DNA of 64,000 nucleotides, from NCBI RefSeq assembly GCF_900163865.1, contig NZ_FUKU01000036.1, forward strand, positions 36,664 through 100,663, written 5' to 3'. This document shows positions 1 through 8,371 of the stretch, piece by piece. This DNA is from Sphingobacterium sp. JB170 (lineage in GTDB: Bacteria; Bacteroidota; Bacteroidia; Sphingobacteriales; Sphingobacteriaceae). A program made the translations under genes and the position numbers. The stretch's first letter is position 1; each line of letters begins with the position of its first letter. The notes beneath the pieces are model-generated. The model was given only the letters and a program-made list of their open reading frames with translations, was not told the origin of the DNA and did no database searches.

Positions 1-204
1 TGAAATAATACGATAAGCTTTGCTGCGAGGCACTATGCGGTGGATTTCAGGGGGTTGAGTTGTGTGCAGTTTAGGCAAAAAGCGTTCACGTATCGAAAAA
101 GATACGGCAAAGAATTTTTTAGGTATAAAAAAAGTTTCTATATTTAGTGCGCTAAATGGTATTAGTTATTGTAATAGTCCATTTTATACAAGTTATTGAG
201 AGAT

Positions 205-1941
205 ATGTCCGATTATCAAATAAAAGAAAATCCAGAAGTTTTTGACGCTATCGTCGTCGGTTCCGGCGCCGGTGGCGGTATGGCTGGTTATATCCTAGCC
301 CATGCTGGCCTGAAGGTACTTATGTTGGAGGCTGGTCCATTTTTTGACCCTGCGAAAGATGCGTTGCAGCTTCGTTGGCCGTGGGAATCACCACGTCGTG
401 GTGCTGGTACAACGCGCCCCTTTGGAGATTTTGACGCGGCTTACGGCGGGTGGCAGCTCGAAGGCGAACCCTATACGAAGGCTAAAGGAACCGAATTTGA
501 GTGGTTCCGTGCGCGAATGCTTGGTGGGCGTACCAATCACTGGGGCCGGATATCTTTGCGGATGGGACCGGATGATTTTCAACCTACTGATGGGGTAACC
601 GATGCATGGCCTATAACATATAACGACGTGAAACCTTTTTACGACCGTGTGGATCGTATGATCGGTATTTATGGCACGGCTGAAGGGATACATAATGAAC
701 CGGACGGGATCTTTATGAAGCCACCTAAGCCTCGCCTGAATGAGCTTTACATCGCCAAAGGTGCGAAGAAAGCAGGTGTTCCTGTAATCGCAGGCCGTGG
801 GGCAGTGCTTACCGAGGCATCTCCGGAAATAAAAGGACGAGGAACATGCTTCTACTGCGGTCAATGTGGACGTTCCTGTAAAGTTTACGGAGACTTTTCC
901 TCCTCATCGTGTCTTGTGATGCCTGCGATGAAAACGGGCAATTTAAAAGTTATTGATAATGCAATGGTTCGCGAGGTAATCACCAATGACGAAGGTGTTG
1001 CTACAGGTGTTTCTTACGTCGATACCCGAGATCTACAAGAGTATACTGTTAAAGGAAAGACCGTCATATTAGGGGCGAGTGCTTGCGAGAGTGCGCGTAT
1101 TATGTTGAATTCCAAATCGTCTAGCCATCCGGGTGGTGTTGGCAACAGCTCAGGTCTTGTGGGTAAATATTTGCACGATTCTACCGGAGCTAGTCTTTCG
1201 GGATTTCTTCCTGCATTATTGGATCGCAAGCGTTACAATGAAGACGGAGTGGGGTCGGTACATATCTATTCACCGTGGTGGGGAGATCATAATAAATTAA
1301 ATTTCCCAAGAGGATATCACATCGAATATGGAGGCGGGTTACATATGCCATCTTATGGTTTCTTGAACTGGGTACCAAATGTAAATGGTATGGTGCCGGG
1401 GGCAGACGGATCCGAACAGTCTGCAGGGGGGTATGGAGCATCCCTCAAGCAGGATTATAGGCGCTTTTATGGCGCGAACGTTGGGATGGCTGGACGTGGT
1501 ACTGCACTTGCGCGTAAAGACAATTATTGCGAGATTGATCCGACCAAGGTTGATAAATTTGGTATACCTGTATTGCGTTTTCATTATAAATGGGCTAAAG
1601 AAGAGGTGGCACAAGCTAAGCATATGCAGGAGACCTTCCAGTCAATTATGCATGAAATGGGTGCGGTGATCACCTCAACGATTCCTGGCGCAGACACTTC
1701 CTACGGTCTGGAAGCCCCAGGGAAAATTATTCATGAAGGTGGTACTACGCGTATGGGGAACGATCCTAAAAACTCTGTTTTAAATAAATGGGGGCAAGCG
1801 CATGATTGTAAAAATCTTTATGTTGTTGATGCAGGACCGTTCGTGCAGCAAGGGGATAAAAACCTGACTTGGACTATTCTCGCACTTTCGATGCGTACGG
1901 CGGAATATATTTTAGATCAAAAAAATAAATTAAACGGTTAA
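205..1941 (+). CDS. GMC-family FAD-dependent oxidoreductase (sugar dehydrogenase-like large subunit)
   Basis: The 578-residue product oxidises an alcohol or sugar hydroxyl with FAD. A dinucleotide-binding motif GSGAGGG lies at residues 19-25. The C-terminal GMC signature carries the expected catalytic His (H510, in HEGGTTRMG) and a partner Asn (N553). A cluster C215-X2-C218-X2-C221-X3-C225 resembles the Fe-S site of FAD-glucose dehydrogenase and glucoside-3-dehydrogenase large subunits. I chose ATG 205 over an in-frame TTG at 196. The next gene, 11 bp downstream, encodes the matching small subunit, so the pair probably forms a periplasmic or membrane-linked dehydrogenase. The substrate is unknown; a sugar or glucoside is the family-based guess. 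No cytochrome c gene is adjacent. Confidence 0.88.
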   Translation: MSDYQIKENPEVFDAIVVGSGAGGGMAGYILAHAGLKVLMLEAGPFFDPAKDALQLRWPWESPRRGAGTTRPFGDFDAAYGGWQLEGEPYTKAKGTEFEWFRARMLGGRTNHWGRISLRMGPDDFQPTDGVTDAWPITYNDVKPFYDRVDRMIGIYGTAEGIHNEPDGIFMKPPKPRLNELYIAKGAKKAGVPVIAGRGAVLTEASPEIKGRGTCFYCGQCGRSCKVYGDFSSSSCLVMPAMKTGNLKVIDNAMVREVITNDEGVATGVSYVDTRDLQEYTVKGKTVILGASACESARIMLNSKSSSHPGGVGNSSGLVGKYLHDSTGASLSGFLPALLDRKRYNEDGVGSVHIYSPWWGDHNKLNFPRGYHIEYGGGLHMPSYGFLNWVPNVNGMVPGADGSEQSAGGYGASLKQDYRRFYGANVGMAGRGTALARKDNYCEIDPTKVDKFGIPVLRFHYKWAKEEVAQAKHMQETFQSIMHEMGAVITSTIPGADTSYGLEAPGKIIHEGGTTRMGNDPKNSVLNKWGQAHDCKNLYVVDAGPFVQQGDKNLTWTILALSMRTAEYILDQKNKLNG

Positions 1942-1952
1942 GTATAGATCAC

Positions 1953-2591
1953 ATGAACAGAAGAGAAACACTAAAGGCACTAGGCCTTATTGCTGCTGGA
2001 TCAGGCGTACTTGCCGGGTCTTGTAAATCAGACACAACAAAACAAGCGGTCGCGACGGGCCCTGAGGGTGAGAAATTGCCAGGCGTTCAGGATTTTGAGC
2101 ATGAACGAACGGCTTCGCTATATGCGGAAGATTTTTTTAATGACCACGAGATGGCAACCATTACGGTGCTGGGTGATATTATTATTCCCAAGGATGATAT
2201 ATCGGGAAGCGCTTCGGAGGCAGGTGTTCCCGCATTTATTGAATTTATTGTAAAGGATATTCCGAGTTACAAAATACCGATGCGTGGTGGCTTGAAATGG
2301 CTCGATGTGCATTGCCAGAAGCGATTTGGAAGTGCCTTTATCAAGTGTAAGAACGATCAGCAGATCGCCGTGATTGACGACATAGCTTACCCCGAAAAAG
2401 CAAAACCTGAAATGGCACAAGGGGTCTCGTTTTTTAGTTTGATCCGAGATTTGACCTCTTCGGGATTTTTTACTGCCGAGATTGGGGTAAAAGATATTGG
2501 CTACCAAGGTAACCGGCCGGGCGTGTGGAACGGTGTGCCCGCTGAAGTTCTTAAAGAGCATGGTTTTGATGCGGAACTTTTTTTCGGTTAA
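1953..2591 (+). CDS. Gluconate 2-dehydrogenase subunit 3 family protein
   Basis: The 212-residue small subunit partners the GMC dehydrogenase encoded 11 bp upstream. The N-terminus has an Arg-Arg pair, a hydrophobic stretch and then LAGSCKSD, which looks like a Tat-type or lipoprotein signal with Cys24 as the possible lipidated residue. The remainder matches the gluconate 2-dehydrogenase subunit 3 pattern, with residues such as DIIIPKDD, SEAGVPAFI and the VWNG near the end. In this family the small subunit acts as an export or maturation partner for the flavoprotein. The two genes form an operon closed by the hairpin at 2610-2648. Family assignment is firm; the physiological substrate is not known. 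Confidence 0.85.
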   Translation: MNRRETLKALGLIAAGSGVLAGSCKSDTTKQAVATGPEGEKLPGVQDFEHERTASLYAEDFFNDHEMATITVLGDIIIPKDDISGSASEAGVPAFIEFIVKDIPSYKIPMRGGLKWLDVHCQKRFGSAFIKCKNDQQIAVIDDIAYPEKAKPEMAQGVSFFSLIRDLTSSGFFTAEIGVKDIGYQGNRPGVWNGVPAEVLKEHGFDAELFFG

Positions 2592-2609
2592 CTTAAGACA
2601 TTTTTCGAG

Positions 2610-2648
2610 TTTAAAGGGGCAAATACCAGCGGTATTTGCCCCTTTAAA
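2610..2648 (+). terminator. Rho-independent terminator, 18-bp perfect stem
   Basis: Arms 2610-2627 and 2631-2648 are perfectly complementary around a 3-nt loop, with an A/T-rich base and a short T run. It lies 18 bp after the dehydrogenase small-subunit stop. Its 3' arm also contains the likely -33 element of the next promoter. Confidence 0.85.
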
Positions 2649-2661
2649 TTTTGTATCTTTG
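2635..2661 (+). promoter_or_regulatory. Bacteroidota-type promoter for the miaE-like gene
   Basis: TTTG at 2635-2638 and TATCTTTG at 2654-2661 are 19 bp apart start to start, matching the TTTG/TAnnTTTG consensus. The start codon follows at 2685. The -33 element lies inside the upstream terminator's 3' arm. Confidence 0.7.
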
Positions 2662-2684
2662 TGCTGTTATAGATTGTTTTTGAT

Positions 2685-3266
2685 ATGCTAGGTTTAAAAC
2701 TTTTGACAGACCCCCGCTGGGCAAATATCGCGGAGGGAAATTTGGATGAAATCCTTTCGGATCATGCTTGGTGCGAACAAAAAGCCGCGTCCAATGCCAT
2801 AACACTCATTACGCAAAACCCCGAATACGAAGACTTGGTGCACGAGCTGACCGCCATTGCTATTGAGGAGATGGAGCATTTCCAGATGGTTATCGAGCTG
2901 ATCAAAGAGCGTGGATTTGACTTGGCCCGGGAGCGAAAGGACGATTACGTAGGGAAATTAATGAAATTCTCAAAAAAAGATGGCTCGCGGAATCAAGCAT
3001 TTGTCGATCGCTTGCTGTTTGCCGCGATGATCGAGGCACGTAGCTGCGAGCGGTTTCGGGTGCTGTCCAAAAATCTCCAAGACCCGAAGCTAAGTGCGTT
3101 TTATTATGATCTGATGGTATCTGAGGCGAATCACTATTCCACGTTCTTGAACTTCGCCAAGAAATATTCTACCGACGTGGACGTGGATCAGCGATGGCAA
3201 GAATGGTTGGACTTCGAGGGCGAACTTATAAAGAGTTACGGCACCAAAGAATTTATTCACGGCTAG
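2685..3266 (+). CDS. miaE: tRNA-(ms2io6A37) hydroxylase, MiaE-like
   Basis: The 193-residue protein is a ferritin-like diiron monooxygenase that would hydroxylate ms2i6A at tRNA position 37, next to the anticodon. The carboxylate/histidine ligand set is visible: a Glu in DHAWCEQ, ExxH in EEMEHF, a Glu in IEARSCERF and ExxH in SEANHY. Length matches the family. The start ATG 2685 follows a good promoter by 23 bp. The gene stands alone between the dehydrogenase pair and the luciferase-like gene. Family membership is clear; activity on ms2i6A depends on MiaA and MiaB elsewhere in the genome. Confidence 0.9.
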   Translation: MLGLKLLTDPRWANIAEGNLDEILSDHAWCEQKAASNAITLITQNPEYEDLVHELTAIAIEEMEHFQMVIELIKERGFDLARERKDDYVGKLMKFSKKDGSRNQAFVDRLLFAAMIEARSCERFRVLSKNLQDPKLSAFYYDLMVSEANHYSTFLNFAKKYSTDVDVDQRWQEWLDFEGELIKSYGTKEFIHG

Positions 3267-3309
3267 TACTTTCTTGATGTATGTCAAGGGTTAACATCTT
3301 GATTCAACC

Positions 3310-3317
3310 TACTTTTG
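3310..3317 (+). promoter_or_regulatory. Putative -7 element (TACTTTTG)
   Basis: TACTTTTG matches TAnnTTTG. A purine-rich AAAGGA at 3324-3329 follows, then ATG 3338. No good -33 element is visible. The site argues that translation starts at 3338 and not further upstream. Confidence 0.45.
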
Positions 3318-3337
3318 TATTAGAAAGGACGAATATT

Positions 3338-4381
3338 ATGATTGAATTAGGAATTGGAATGTTTGGGGATGTACAAATTGATCCCAAAACAGGTAACATA
3401 CAACCTGCAGCAGCACGTATGCAGGAAATTATCGAAGAAGTTAAATTGATGGATCAAGTCGGCGTAGACTTCTTCGGTATGGGTGAACATCACCGTGAGG
3501 ACTATGCAGTTTCGGCTCCGGAGATTATGTTGGCCGCCGCCGCGACAGTAACTAAGAATATCAAATTGGGATCCGCCGTTTCGGTGCTCAGCTCTGCTGA
3601 CCCCGTTAAATTATTTCAAGATTTTTCTTCCCTCGACATCTTATCGGACGGGCGAGCCGAGATCATGGCTGGCCGAGGCTCATTTATTGAATCGTTTCCA
3701 CTATTTGGCTATGATTTAAAAGACTACGCTGAACTCTTCGATGAAAAACTAGAGTTGCTTACACGCTTGAATAAACAAGATACAATTACCTGGTCGGGAC
3801 GCTTTAGAAAGCCGCTGGTGAACCAGCAGATTTTTCCTCGTCCGGTAAGGGGCTCGCTCCCAATCTGGGTTGCTGTTGGCGGAACAACCTCGTCCGTAGT
3901 GCGTGCTGCGCGCCTAGGCCTGCCAGTCATGTTTGCCATTATTGGAGGAGCTCCGGAAAACTTCAAACCTTTATTTGAACTGTATCGACAATCATGGGTC
4001 GACAACGGGCATGCTATCGGGGATCTCCAAGTCGGCGTACATATGCATTCATTTTTTGGTGATGATGGTCAGGCTACTGCCGATAAATATTACCCGATAT
4101 ACGGTGGGCAAATGAATAGAATTGGGGCATCGCGCGGCTGGCCCGCTTATCAACGCTCACAGTTTGATTTCGGCCGTTCTATCCATGGCCACCTCATTGT
4201 AGGCGATGTGAACCATGCGATTGAGAAGATATTGCATTTTATTGAGATGTTTGGTTTAACCAGATTCTCCGCGCACATGGACGTGGGTAGTCCAGATCAT
4301 AAGGATATGATGCGCGCAATCGAGCTTTACGGTACGCAAGTTATACCCAAAGTCAAGGAAGCGTTGGAAAAAGGAAAATAA
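3338..4381 (+). CDS. LLM class (luciferase-like) flavin-dependent oxidoreductase
   Basis: The 347-residue product is a TIM-barrel enzyme of the bacterial luciferase superfamily using reduced FMN or F420-like flavin. Visible landmarks are the first strand IELGIGMFGD, the FFGMGEHHRED segment, the SAVSVLSSADPVKLFQDF region and LDILSDGRAEIMAGRGS, all typical of this family. The reading frame stays open upstream to 3281, but ATG 3338 has a Shine-Dalgarno-like AAAGGA 8 nt ahead, lies after a -7 element and gives the usual N-terminus. The gene is convergent with the symporter and shares its terminator. The substrate is unknown. Confidence 0.87.
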   Translation: MIELGIGMFGDVQIDPKTGNIQPAAARMQEIIEEVKLMDQVGVDFFGMGEHHREDYAVSAPEIMLAAAATVTKNIKLGSAVSVLSSADPVKLFQDFSSLDILSDGRAEIMAGRGSFIESFPLFGYDLKDYAELFDEKLELLTRLNKQDTITWSGRFRKPLVNQQIFPRPVRGSLPIWVAVGGTTSSVVRAARLGLPVMFAIIGGAPENFKPLFELYRQSWVDNGHAIGDLQVGVHMHSFFGDDGQATADKYYPIYGGQMNRIGASRGWPAYQRSQFDFGRSIHGHLIVGDVNHAIEKILHFIEMFGLTRFSAHMDVGSPDHKDMMRAIELYGTQVIPKVKEALEKGK

Positions 4382-4402
4382 GAAGTAATCAGTAGATTGT
4401 TG

Positions 4403-4451
4403 AAGCATGCGCGAGGAGAATTCATAAAGCTGTTTCTCCTCATGCATGCTT
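4403..4451. terminator. Bidirectional terminator between convergent genes
   Basis: Arms 4403-4420 and 4434-4451 pair over 18 bp with two mismatches and a 13-nt loop, flanked by T/A runs. It can serve both the luciferase-like gene (+) and the symporter gene (-), whose stop is at 4458. Confidence 0.75.
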
Positions 4452-4457
4452 TTATAT

Positions 4458-5636
4458 TTATGCGGGTTCAGCGTCACTGCTCGGCTTGAATATCGAGTTA
4501 AGTATGATGGCAATTGCACCGTCTCCGGTGACATTACAGGCTGTACCAAAGGCATCCATCGCGATGTATAGCGATATCATTAGCGCTTGGTTTTGGGCGT
4601 CGAATCCAAGCATGCTGGCGATAATACCTATAGCGGCCATAATTGCCCCGCCGGGCACGCCTGGGGCGGCAATCATCGTGATTCCTAGCATACAGATAAA
4701 TCCCGTCATCACAAAAAAGTCTATTGGCATGCCCTGCATGAGCATCAGTGCGACAACGCACGAAACAATCTTTAGCATGCTACCCGCTAGATGGATCGTT
4801 GCGCACAGAGGTATACAGAAGCTCGCTATTTCCTCACGCACACCGGCTATTTTTGCGCGCTCTAAGGTTACCGGAATGGTGGCTGCCGAAGATTGCGTTC
4901 CCAACGCGGTGAAGTACGCGGGGAGCATCGTGCCTAAAAGTTTAAACGCATTTTTGCCCGATACCGCGCCTGCGATTAAGAACTGTATAAGCAGCAGAAC
5001 GATATGCATAAGGAAGATCACTCCGATAATCTTTACGAATACATGCAGTATACTGACTACTTTTCCTGTGTATGTCATGTCTAGGAAAATACCAAAGATA
5101 AAAAGAGGAAGCAGTGGAACTATAAGTTTCTCAATGATGAAGGTGATGATCTGTTCAAAGTCCACGGCTACTTTTTGTAAAGTAGAGTTCTGCAAGCGCG
5201 CAAGGCCAATCCCGACTAAGAACGCCAGTACCAGTGCGGACATTATGTCAAATAGCGGTGGGAACTCTAAAGTAAAATAAGGCGCTAGCGACTCCCGAAC
5301 GGCGCTGTTTGGGGCTGCTACCTGGTCTTTGAGCATCGCGGGAAATACTGCTATGCTTGTGAAATAGGAGCTGAGTCCGGCAAAAAGTGTTGATCCGTAT
5401 GCGATGGCTACTGTTGAGAGCAATAGTTTACCTGCTGTCTGCCCTAATTTCGCGATCGCCGGTACGATTAGTCCGACAATGATTAAAGGAATGATAAATT
5501 TTAATAGTTGATCAAAAAGACTATTAAAGGTCGCGAAAATGCGGCCCATCCATTCTGGGATAATTAACCCGATACCGATACCCAAGAGGATGGCGATGAT
5601 TACCTTAAACAGGAGGTTACTTGTGATTTTCTTCAT
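4458..5636 (-). CDS. Dicarboxylate/amino acid:cation symporter (SDF/DAACS family)
   Basis: The 392-residue inner-membrane transporter would import C4-dicarboxylates or acidic amino acids with Na+ or H+. It has about eight hydrophobic segments, the serine-rich hairpin LGTQSSAATIP and the NVTGDG substrate/cation motif in the penultimate helix region, both diagnostic of the GltP/DctA/GLT family. I chose ATG 5636 (MKKITSN); the open frame begins with a GTG at 5663 that would put a hydrophilic extension before the first helix. The gene stands alone and is convergent with the luciferase-like gene. Whether it prefers glutamate, aspartate or dicarboxylates cannot be read from sequence alone. Confidence 0.9.
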   Translation of the reverse strand: MKKITSNLLFKVIIAILLGIGIGLIIPEWMGRIFATFNSLFDQLLKFIIPLIIVGLIVPAIAKLGQTAGKLLLSTVAIAYGSTLFAGLSSYFTSIAVFPAMLKDQVAAPNSAVRESLAPYFTLEFPPLFDIMSALVLAFLVGIGLARLQNSTLQKVAVDFEQIITFIIEKLIVPLLPLFIFGIFLDMTYTGKVVSILHVFVKIIGVIFLMHIVLLLIQFLIAGAVSGKNAFKLLGTMLPAYFTALGTQSSAATIPVTLERAKIAGVREEIASFCIPLCATIHLAGSMLKIVSCVVALMLMQGMPIDFFVMTGFICMLGITMIAAPGVPGGAIMAAIGIIASMLGFDAQNQALMISLYIAMDAFGTACNVTGDGAIAIILNSIFKPSSDAEPA

Positions 5637-6027
5637 AAAAATGTTCTGCGAACCACTAGTCACAATGTGCCGGTGGAAGGGGAGCTTCGCCCCATTTTGT
5701 TCGTGATGGATTCCGTGTATTTGTGTTTTTTAATCGATGTGTGTTAGCTATATCCGGTTTTATTGCTGTTTGTAACTGTACAGAAATGTCGCGTGCACCC
5801 TTGTACGTGTTGCGGGTAAACTTAGCGGGGGTAAATGCTGTTTTTGCATTCCGCCCGATCGGTGTAGACCTATGCAAAGTGATTCCAATATCTATTGCGC
5901 GCTGCATTTGTGCTTAGATTATAAGCCCATTGCACCATACTGATGCCTAAGGGCGGATTATTTTCCTAAATTACTGTTTTTTGTTGATAATTTATTTCTG
6001 TGAGACAGCCTTTGACGGCTAGGCATG
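5637..6027. other. Intergenic stretch with no assignable gene
   Basis: This divergent intergenic region holds two short overlapping open frames (5656-5907 minus and 5723-5917 plus). Neither has a recognisable domain, signal peptide or start context. A small GC hairpin (GGGG/CCCC, 5679-5693) is visible. The downstream end carries the rlmN promoter, listed separately. I see no RNA gene. Confidence 0.5.
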
Positions 6028-6057
6028 TTTGATGCTCGCTAATTTTATTTATCTTTG
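6028..6057 (+). promoter_or_regulatory. Promoter for rlmN
   Basis: TTTG 6028-6031 and TATCTTTG 6050-6057 (22 bp start to start) match the Bacteroidota consensus. Only 7 nt separate the -7 element from ATG 6065, so the mRNA should have almost no leader. The site also excludes an upstream in-frame ATG at 6029 as the start. Confidence 0.75.
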
Positions 6058-6064
6058 TACCCGG

Positions 6065-7132
6065 ATGGAGAAGAGTAAATTGATAGATATCAGAAGCTTA
6101 AGCTTGGATGCGTTAAAAACTAAACTTACCCAAATGGGTGAGCAAGGATTTCGCGCAAAACAAATTTATGAATGGTTATGGGTGAAGTCGTGTGTAGATT
6201 TCGATCAGATGAGTAATCTGAGTAAATCGCTACGCGAAACGCTGAAAGAGAATTTCATTATTCACGCCCTGCAAGTTCGCCAGTCGCAAGTTAGTGCTGA
6301 TAAGACTATTAAAAGTAGCTTCACACTGTATGACGGAAATGTGATTGAAGGCGTATTAATTCCCGCACCCGAGCGTATGACCGCGTGTGTTAGCTCGCAA
6401 GTCGGGTGCAGCTTAAGTTGTAAATTTTGTGCAACCGGCTATATGGATCGTAAACGTAACCTCAATGCGGACGAAATTTATGATCAGGTAGTGCTTATTG
6501 CTAAGCAGGCCGAAGAGCATTACCAGCAGCCGCTAACTAATATCGTTTACATGGGTATGGGCGAGCCGCTTCTTAATTACTCGGGCATGATGAAATCCGT
6601 TGAACGTATTACTGCGCCAGATGGGCTTAATATGGCCGCGAAGCGGATTACCGTCTCAACGGCCGGTATTGCTAAACTAATCAAAAAACTGGGGGATGAT
6701 GAGGTGCGCTTTAACTTGGCACTGTCTTTACATGCAGCGAACGATAAAAAACGTAATGAAATTATGCCGATCAATGAGCAAAATTCATTGCAGGCGCTCG
6801 CCGAAGCCCTCAAATATTATTTCGCGAAGACGAAAAATCCGGTTACTTATGAATATATCGTTTTTAATGATTTTAATGACGAGCTGGAAGATGCGCGCGA
6901 ACTCGTCCGATTTTGCAAGCATATACCCTGTAAAGTAAATATTATCGAATACAACCCAATTTCACTTGCTAATTACGTGAATGCAGATGCCGATAAAATT
7001 GATCAATTTGCCAATTACCTAAAAAGCCAGGGGGTGATTACCAACGTACGTCGTAGCCGCGGAAAAGATATTGACGCGGCTTGTGGTCAACTTGCTATAA
7101 AGGAAAAAGACAGCAAGTTGGTGGAGAATTAA
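6065..7132 (+). CDS. rlmN: Dual-specificity rRNA/tRNA (adenine-C2) methyltransferase RlmN
   Basis: The 355-residue radical-SAM enzyme methylates C2 of A2503 in 23S rRNA and of A37 in some tRNAs. The CxxxCxxC motif binding the 4Fe-4S cluster is C115-X3-C119-X2-C122. C340, in AACGQLA near the C-terminus, is the expected methyl-carrying cysteine. The GMGEPLLNY motif and the C-terminal RRSRGKDIDAACG block are hallmark RlmN features and separate it from Cfr. Start ATG 6065 is set by the promoter 7 nt upstream. It is a single-gene unit. Confidence 0.96.
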   Translation: MEKSKLIDIRSLSLDALKTKLTQMGEQGFRAKQIYEWLWVKSCVDFDQMSNLSKSLRETLKENFIIHALQVRQSQVSADKTIKSSFTLYDGNVIEGVLIPAPERMTACVSSQVGCSLSCKFCATGYMDRKRNLNADEIYDQVVLIAKQAEEHYQQPLTNIVYMGMGEPLLNYSGMMKSVERITAPDGLNMAAKRITVSTAGIAKLIKKLGDDEVRFNLALSLHAANDKKRNEIMPINEQNSLQALAEALKYYFAKTKNPVTYEYIVFNDFNDELEDARELVRFCKHIPCKVNIIEYNPISLANYVNADADKIDQFANYLKSQGVITNVRRSRGKDIDAACGQLAIKEKDSKLVEN

Positions 7133-7338
7133 TTCGCGTTTACATCCAATAAAGGGCTACCGCCCGTTTTAGCTGCCGCGAGTCATTCTCTATACTGAAA
7201 AGGATGCTCTATAGGGCTGTTCGCAGGTAATGCTTCGCCCCAAAAGAAAAGCAGCTGGACATCTATTTAAGAACGCCTTTCGAAGATCTTTTAATTTTGC
7301 TACGGACTCCATGTAGGCCATTCTACGTATTTATTTTG

Positions 7339-7728
7339 CTATTCGTAGCCTAGGCGTTTTTGGTGTAGAAGTAAATAGCCAAACAGTGCCATACCGATGC
7401 CCACATAATCGGCGAATATATCCCACCAGTCAGCCATTCTTCCCGTGGAAAAATAAAGCTGTATCCCCTCGGTGCCGAAAGCGAGTATGCTCGCAACAAC
7501 TAGGCTAATGATGAATGTTTTTATTTTCGAGGCCCTCCCTTTGGAGTGCACAATAAATCCCAAGAGTAACAGCACGGTGAACACAAAGAAAAATCCACAA
7601 TGTGCTAGTTTATCGAACCCTTCAAAATACTGCGTAGTAGGCAAGTCATTGGCAGGTAACCCCATTAAGATAAGCATTAGCACGGCCCACAATATAGCCC
7701 AAGCATAGTTAAATATATATTTAATCAT
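7339..7728 (-). CDS. VanZ-like family membrane protein
   Basis: The 129-residue protein has about four hydrophobic segments and the two conserved VanZ blocks: FDKLAHCGFFF early on and TEGIQLYF...GRMADWWDIFADYVG in the second half. VanZ-like proteins are small integral membrane proteins of unknown biochemical role; one member confers low-level teicoplanin resistance in enterococci, but most chromosomal copies such as this one have no resistance context. The gene stands alone, convergent with rlmN across about 200 bp in which I see no clear terminator. Confidence 0.85.
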   Translation of the reverse strand: MIKYIFNYAWAILWAVLMLILMGLPANDLPTTQYFEGFDKLAHCGFFFVFTVLLLLGFIVHSKGRASKIKTFIISLVVASILAFGTEGIQLYFSTGRMADWWDIFADYVGIGMALFGYLLLHQKRLGYE

Positions 7729-7962
7729 CGTGATAAAAGTCGCGTTTATTATGCAGGTTTCAAAAGAAACCCGCGATTATTTATTCGGCATCGGTAGAGC
7801 TTGAGCTAGTTAATGCCAGATTATTTTGCAATAGTATCGCTGATACTTAGTTTGTTATATTTTTGATTTTATTTAATCAATTGTTACATAGCGCGTTACT
7901 TCTTTATGTTATTTTTTCACGCTGTATATCAGTGTGTTATGTCTGTTTGTGAAATAAATATA

Positions 7963-7983
7963 GTACTATGTATTGCATAGTAC
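7963..7983. promoter_or_regulatory. Palindromic operator candidate for the PadR regulator
   Basis: GTACTATG (7963-7970) and CATAGTAC (7976-7983) are perfect 8-bp inverted arms around a 5-nt spacer. The site ends 13 bp before the -7 element of the padR promoter and covers the expected -33 position, a typical place for an autorepressor to bind. Confidence 0.55.
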
Positions 7984-7996
7984 AGTCTAAAGCATA

Positions 7997-8004
7997 TATC
8001 TTTG
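7997..8004 (+). promoter_or_regulatory. -7 element of the PadR-PspC operon
   Basis: TATCTTTG matches the consensus exactly and ends 4 nt before ATG 8009, so transcription probably begins at or next to the start codon (leaderless mRNA). Confidence 0.72.
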
Positions 8005-8008
8005 TATT

Positions 8009-8341
8009 ATGATAGCAGAAAATACACAAACCCAAATGAGGAAAGGGATACTTGAATATTGTATCCTTTCTATAATTTCCCGAGGGGAGATATATGCTTC
8101 AGATATAATCAGTGAATTAAAGAAAGCCGAACTTCTTGTGGTTGAGGGGACGTTGTATCCGCTGCTAACACGGTTAAAGAATAATGGACTACTAAGCTAC
8201 AATTGGAAAGAATCTACTTCAGGTCCTCCTAGGAAATATTATCAAATTACCACATTGGGACGCGAAGTACTGACAAAACTTGATGTGACATGGAAGGAAT
8301 TGCTATTCGCCGTGGAGATATCGCTAAAAGAAAGAAACTAA
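8009..8341 (+). CDS. PadR family transcriptional regulator
   Basis: The 110-residue protein is a winged-helix repressor of the small (PadR-s2) class. The N-terminal helix-turn-helix (ILEYCILSII, IYASDIISELKKAEL) is followed by the EGTLYPLLTRLKNNGLL recognition helix and the wing with SGPPRKYYQIT, the family signature. A short C-terminal helix would serve for dimerisation. It lies 30 bp upstream of the PspC gene, an arrangement common in Bacteroidota, and probably represses its own operon through the palindrome at 7963-7983. The ligand is unknown. Confidence 0.92.
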   Translation: MIAENTQTQMRKGILEYCILSIISRGEIYASDIISELKKAELLVVEGTLYPLLTRLKNNGLLSYNWKESTSGPPRKYYQITTLGREVLTKLDVTWKELLFAVEISLKERN

Positions 8342-8371
8342 CTATACGAATCAATCAAATCATACTGGATC

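Noticed and set aside
143..156. TTTAG/CTAAA inverted repeat upstream of the GMC gene
   Set aside because: Arms are only 5 bp and A/T-rich; too common by chance to call an operator.
4486..5280. 264-residue plus-strand open frame
   Set aside because: It is the antisense shadow of the SDF symporter, whose motifs are unambiguous on the minus strand.
5656..5917. Two short overlapping open frames, one per strand, in the gap upstream of rlmN
   Set aside because: No domain, no signal peptide, poor start context, and they overlap one another.
7339..7728. VanZ-like gene as a glycopeptide resistance determinant
   Set aside because: No vanHAX-like genes are nearby; chromosomal VanZ-like proteins are widespread and mostly not linked to resistance.
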